From the IMG/VR virus record IMGVR_UViG_3300048835_000175, positions 1-38,289 of that record: a stretch of DNA of 38,289 nt. The stretch is one strand, 5' to 3'. The notes beneath the pieces are model-generated. The model did no database searches. It saw only the letters and a list, made by a program, of their open reading frames with translations, and was not told the DNA's origin. This stretch comes from a virus. This document shows, piece by piece, positions 36,334 through 38,289 of the stretch (position 1 is the first letter of the stretch; every line of letters starts with the position of its first letter). The position numbers were made by a program, and so were the translations under genes.

Positions 36334-36759
36334 ATGTGCACTGTAGAGATTACCGCCGCGCCTGCCCTGGACCATGACGCGATGATGCTCGCGCGTTTCG
36401 GGTGCAAGGTTTCGCCGAACGGCTACCTTGAGCGCGCGATTCTGTGGAACCTTTGCGCGCACCTGGCCGCGCGCGGTTTCCTGCCGTTCCGAATCAATGA
36501 CGGCGACGAAATGCCGCGCGTTTCGAGCGCGAAGGAAGTTCTAGAACTCGCGTTTAACCTGGACGAAGTTAGCGTTAGGTTTCGCAAAGGCAAGCGCGGC
36601 GCAGAGCATGGCGTGCTAGTGATGATCGGCGAAGGCGATACGCTCATTTCAGATTGGAACTATAACGACGGCGACGCGGACGGATTCAATGCCGCAATGG
36701 AAAGCTTTGACCCGTTCGCCATCGCGCCCGCTTTGCTGGTGCGCGGCGCTACCGCCTGA
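36334..36759 (+). CDS. Hypothetical protein
   Basis: A 141-residue protein with a strong ribosome site, AAGGAGATTTAACT, before its ATG. It has a helix with YLERAILWNLCAHLAARGFL, then a beta and helix unit (SSAKEVLELAFNLDEVSVRF) and an acidic segment (GEGDTLISDWNYNDGDADGF). The mixed layout suggests a small soluble fold. Family not recognised. Good initiation suggests it is the most expressed of these early genes. Confidence 0.7.
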   Translation: MCTVEITAAPALDHDAMMLARFGCKVSPNGYLERAILWNLCAHLAARGFLPFRINDGDEMPRVSSAKEVLELAFNLDEVSVRFRKGKRGAEHGVLVMIGEGDTLISDWNYNDGDADGFNAAMESFDPFAIAPALLVRGATA

Positions 36760-36768
36760 ATAACAGGT

Positions 36769-36798
36769 AATGCGCGCCCCGCACCTGGTGCGCGCATT
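36769..36798 (+). other. 9-bp hairpin in early operon spacer
   Basis: AATGCGCGC (36769-36777) and GCGCGCATT (36790-36798) are perfect complements around a 12-base loop that contains GCACCTGG. No T-run follows, so it is unlikely to be an intrinsic terminator. It may process or stabilise the mRNA before the gene at 36837. Confidence 0.6.
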
Positions 36799-36836
36799 GC
36801 CGGCAATTCCGCCGGGCTAGTTGAAAGGGTTTCATC

Positions 36837-36986
36837 ATGCGCCGTTATCTCTTTGTCTCGAATGCCTGCCTTCCCGTCGTCGTCTTCGCTGAAGACAAGC
36901 GCGCCGCGCGGGCTTACGTGCGCGAGCTGTTGGGCTTCGCGCATGACGCGCCGTTGCCGCGTCACGTCGTCGTGTCGGTGGCCTGA
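36837..36986 (+). CDS. Small hypothetical protein (49 aa)
   Basis: A 49-residue protein with AAAGGG 7 bases before its ATG. Sequence MRRYLFVSNACLPVVVFAED, a helix (KRAARAYVRELLGF) and a beta end (RHVVVSVA) give a plausible small alpha/beta fold. The initiation region 36826-36846 is identical to 35441-35461 at 19 of 21 bases. It fills an otherwise empty gap and is followed at once by the next start. Family not recognised. Confidence 0.65.
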   Translation: MRRYLFVSNACLPVVVFAEDKRAARAYVRELLGFAHDAPLPRHVVVSVA

Positions 36987-36987
36987 C

Positions 36988-37272
36988 GTGCGCGCCTTCC
37001 GGGCTTCCTTCCTGGCCCTGGCGCCCGTGCACGCGTCGCGCCTGGTGATCGCACGCCGCGACATTCCGCGCGCCCTGGTGAACGGCCGCGCGCAGTCCTG
37101 GCGCGAGCGCTTGAACCGCGCGGCATTCGCGGCTCCGTCTCGCGTTGTCTTCCTGGCGCCGCACCTGGAGCACGCGCGCATGCTGCGCGAGCGCGCTATC
37201 CGTTGCGACGTGCACGCGGAGCGGAACGGATACACGGGCCGCGCGTCTTTCAACCTGGAGAACGCCGCATGA
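36988..37272 (+). CDS. Hypothetical basic protein
   Basis: A 94-residue Arg- and Ala-rich protein that appears to start at GTG 36988, one base after the previous stop; no strong ribosome site is seen, so coupled translation is likely. It contains RAFRASFLALAPVHASRLVI and SRVVFLAPHLEHARMLRERA. The end overlaps the next gene by four bases (ATGA). Family not recognised. The start is uncertain because the frame is open further upstream. Confidence 0.58.
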   Translation: MRAFRASFLALAPVHASRLVIARRDIPRALVNGRAQSWRERLNRAAFAAPSRVVFLAPHLEHARMLRERAIRCDVHAERNGYTGRASFNLENAA

Positions 37273-37478
37273 ATTATTTTTCCCGCAAAGCCGCGCACGC
37301 TCGCGCCGCTGATAACCTGGCGGCGTCCATCGTCCGCCGGACGGATGTCGCGAACGCGTACGCCGCGCGCGACATCGCAACGCGTCGCGCGGAACGTCGC
37401 GCGGCTGTTTTGTGTTGCGTCCTGTTCTGCCTGATCGCTATCGCGCTCTTCCTTTCCGCCACTAACGAGGCTCGCTAA
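37269..37478 (+). CDS. Small tail-anchored membrane protein
   Basis: A 69-residue protein starting in an ATGA overlap. Residues 1-46 are basic and helical (RRTDVANAYAARDIATRRAE), and residues 47-63 form a membrane helix (AVLCCVLFCLIAIALFL). The Arg-rich side should stay in the cytoplasm. Function unknown. Confidence 0.65.
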   Translation: MNYFSRKAAHARAADNLAASIVRRTDVANAYAARDIATRRAERRAAVLCCVLFCLIAIALFLSATNEAR

Positions 37479-37479
37479 A

Positions 37480-38289
37480 ATGAAAATTGTTCACTCCCCG
37501 GATATGGTCGCGCACTTGTTCGCCAATCGTTCGCAAGATACGGCGCGCACGTCGTCGCAGAATTTTTATTTCAACGGGCCGAGCCTGTTTTCCTACGGCT
37601 CGCATTTCGTCGTCGCGCACTGGCTGGAGACGGGCGCGGGCGCCGTGCTGCTTTGGAATTCCGATTCCTACAGTGTGAGCACGTCGCGGCACCAGGGCCA
37701 CGCGCGCAACGCGTTGACGCGTTACACCTGGGACAACGCGTGGCACATTCCCGGCATCAAGGCGGACGACGTGCGCTCGCCTTATGGCCTGGTCAAGCTT
37801 GCCGCGCGCATGCTCGAAACGGCCGGGGGCAAATTCGCGGAAGCGGGCAACACTGCGCGCCGCTCCGGAAAGCGTGACGGGCTTTTCAGTGAAGGCATGC
37901 GCCGCGCAAGCATCGCCGACAAGCTGGCGGCGTTCCTGCTCGAAGGCAAAGGCGACGCGGCGGAAGTCTCGAAGGAAACGAAAGCAGCGGCCCGCGCCAT
38001 CCGCGCGACCGTGGCGAAACTGCCGGCGGATGCGCTGGGAACTTCGCACGATAACGCCGCCGAAAAAGAAGTCTGCAACGCCGCCGCGCGCGTTATCGGC
38101 AAAGAGGAAGCGCGCGAGCGTATCCGCCGCGACGCGGAGCGCGTGCGCTGCCTTGTGGACGAAGCGCGCGGGCAGTTTGCCTATTGCGTCGCGTGCGGCA
38201 TCCTGGACGAAGCCGGAAAGTATCGCGGCGGCAATCCGGCATCCGTTGCGACCATGTACCGCCGCGCGAAAGATGCGGCTAACCTGGCG
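37480..38289 (+). CDS. Phage protein, DUF8033-like, 3' end outside window
   Basis: An open frame from ATG 37480 runs through the end of the window (270 codons, no stop), one base after the previous TAA. The N-terminal domain has FNGPSLFSYGSHFVVAHWLE, then WNSDSYSVSTSRHQGHARNA, a pattern I recall from a widespread phage family of unknown function in which F-Y/S-YG-HF and YS-TS-H are conserved. Residues 100-270 are helical and charged (RRDAERVRCLVDEARG). Family assignment is tentative; the gene itself is well supported. Confidence 0.72.
   Translation, partial: MKIVHSPDMVAHLFANRSQDTARTSSQNFYFNGPSLFSYGSHFVVAHWLETGAGAVLLWNSDSYSVSTSRHQGHARNALTRYTWDNAWHIPGIKADDVRSPYGLVKLAARMLETAGGKFAEAGNTARRSGKRDGLFSEGMRRASIADKLAAFLLEGKGDAAEVSKETKAAARAIRATVAKLPADALGTSHDNAAEKEVCNAAARVIGKEEARERIRRDAERVRCLVDEARGQFAYCVACGILDEAGKYRGGNPASVATMYRRAKDAANLA

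Noticed and set aside
1-38289. tRNA genes, integrase, attachment sites or a lysogeny repressor
   Set aside because: I looked for cloverleaf-like segments and for integrase or repressor-type proteins and saw none in this window; a full tRNA scan could not be run.

Overview
The window is part of the genome of a tailed double-stranded DNA phage with a long tail (siphovirus). It has high GC and no rRNA, tRNA or housekeeping genes. The head genes follow the phage lambda order (terminase end, gpW, portal, gpC-type protease with a nested scaffold, gpD-type decoration protein, gpE-type capsid). The lysis genes and the GC content suggest a Gram-negative, high-GC proteobacterial host. By layout it resembles the Chi/BcepNazgul group of siphoviruses, but that is inference from gene order and content, not from a database search.

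Positions 1-22276 form the rightward late block. Head genes (1-4941) are followed by connector and tail-completion genes (5028-6797), the tail tube protein (6826-7611) and a terminator. Next come a tail chaperone with a programmed -1 frameshift (7717-8399), the tape measure (8402-12553), distal tail and tip genes (12556-17741), two further tail or receptor-binding genes (17747-19638), and a lysis cassette of two membrane proteins, a lipoprotein-type lysozyme and an overlapping Rz/Rz1 spanin pair (19657-22276). Two facing terminators at about 22405-22520 separate this block from the next.

Positions 34771 down to 22578 form a leftward block of 32 tightly packed genes, 15 of the junctions being four-base start/stop overlaps. 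It seems to run from a sigma70-like promoter at about 34840. Recognisable products are a macro-domain-like protein, a nucleotidyltransferase-like protein, a Spo11/topoisomerase VI-A-like TOPRIM protein, a LAGLIDADG endonuclease, a C5-cytosine methyltransferase, a sulfotransferase-like protein, a MazG-like pyrophosphohydrolase, a basic histone-like protein, a cupin-like protein and a SLOG (DprA-like) protein. The rest are small zinc-binding, membrane or unknown proteins. Together they look like early host-takeover, nucleotide-related and counter-defence functions.

Positions 34772-35451 hold no convincing gene. They contain three 36-bp tandem repeats, a cluster of 13 CCTGG sites within longer repeats, an AT-rich stretch and two divergent promoters. 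This is a candidate origin or master regulatory region. From 35452 to the end a second rightward early-type operon begins, with small unknown genes and a larger protein that runs off the window. No polymerase, primase, helicase, integrase or repressor is visible, so replication genes probably lie outside.
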